Shown here piece by piece: positions 63,880 to 64,000 of a DNA stretch of 64,000 nt. The translations under genes were made by a program, and so were the position numbers. The notes beneath the pieces are model-generated. The model was not told the DNA's origin. It searched no databases and saw only the letters and a program-made list of their open reading frames with translations. The first letter of the stretch is position 1; each line of letters starts with the position of its first letter. The stretch comes from Roseburia sp. 831b. Lineage in GTDB: Bacteria; Bacillota; Clostridia; Lachnospirales; Lachnospiraceae. The stretch lies in NCBI RefSeq assembly GCF_001940165.2, contig NZ_CP135163.1:62001-126000 (forward strand), written 5' to 3'.

Positions 63880-64000
63880 ATGACGAACCGATTATTTGAG
63901 ATTTTGGTAGATTCATTTTGGAAAATACTTGTGCCGGGTATTACGATGACAGTACCTTTGACGATTATTTCCTTTGCAATTGCACTTGTTATTGCAGTTG
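63880..64000 (+). CDS. Amino-acid-type ABC transporter permease, cut by window end
   Basis: The first 40 codons (MTNRLFEILVDSFWKILVPG, ITMTVPLTIISFAIALVIAV) match the start of HisM/GlnP-type permeases, where the LVPGITMTVPLTI segment is characteristic. AGAGGATG precedes the ATG. The rest is beyond the window. Confidence 0.8.
   Translation, partial: MTNRLFEILVDSFWKILVPGITMTVPLTIISFAIALVIAV

Noticed and set aside
1..64000. CRISPR arrays, tRNA and rRNA genes
   Set aside because: None seen. The only repeat array (43576-44414) has short, degenerate, partly inverted units with variable spacing, which fits iterons and not CRISPR.

Overview
The window reads as low-GC Clostridia, most likely Lachnospiraceae. 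Support comes from protein families rather than any search: a strict-anaerobe oxygen-defence set (rubrerythrin, superoxide reductase, rubredoxin), Hcp with a CRP-type regulator, feoAAB, DUF3793-flavodoxin-DUF2325, a THF riboswitch with folT, larB/larE, two chemoreceptors and many c-di-GMP proteins. A complete replication/partition locus lies in the middle, so the molecule is probably a megaplasmid or chromid, or a chromosome carrying an integrated one.

Layout. 1-2.1 kb: an aldo/keto reductase remnant and a group II intron placed directly behind an intrinsic terminator. 2.1-8.6 kb: a minus-strand oxygen/peroxide cluster (hemerythrin, a nonsense-split HD-GYP gene, rubredoxin, superoxide reductase, lactate dehydrogenase with a damaged 5' end, a flavin reductase-rubredoxin-rubrerythrin fusion, a PerR-like regulator, YaaA, Bcp). 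8.6-9.5 kb: gene debris. 9.5-12.5 kb: kinase-like protein, MATE exporter with a terminator in its leader, THF riboswitch-folT. 12.5-23.4 kb: GH13 amylase, lipoproteins, MFS transporter, LCP protein, large hybrid sensor kinase, coiled-coil protein, hypB. 23.4-31.3 kb: a long minus-strand run with GGDEF/EAL, CE2-type esterase, Nudix, DMT transporter, larE, larB, YhhN and a lipid kinase. 31.4-39.2 kb: a DUF134-NifX fusion, two more c-di-GMP proteins and two chemoreceptors.

39.2-45.8 kb is the most unusual part. A parS-like 16-mer is followed by about 2.2 kb of extremely AT-rich, T-biased, gene-free DNA. Then come a small ParA, a 376-residue cytoplasmic protein joining three InlB-type repeats to an AT-hook-like motif and a probable ribbon-helix-helix domain, an array of about 18 iterons, and a Rep_3-type initiator. 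This fits a type Ib partition system whose centromere-binding protein has an unusual architecture.

46-49.5 kb: hcp, its regulator and a ferredoxin behind an HcpR-type operator. 49.5-51.7 kb: an IS1182-family element that truncates a MORN-repeat gene. 52.4-57.5 kb: an iron regulon (feoA, feoA, feoB, Cys-rich peptide, Fur-like regulator, DUF3793, flavodoxin, DUF2325) with three copies of GTTAG-N6-CTAAC at its promoters. 57.6-61.6 kb: a GGDEF/EAL gene split by an IS110-family element with a candidate bridge-RNA region. 61.7-64 kb: an NYN-OST-HTH protein, an HTH protein, and a TetR regulator divergent from an ABC permease cut by the window edge.

Common threads are oxygen, nitrosative and iron stress, nickel chemistry (hypB, larB, larE), c-di-GMP signalling with several degenerate active sites, and repeated erosion by mobile elements.
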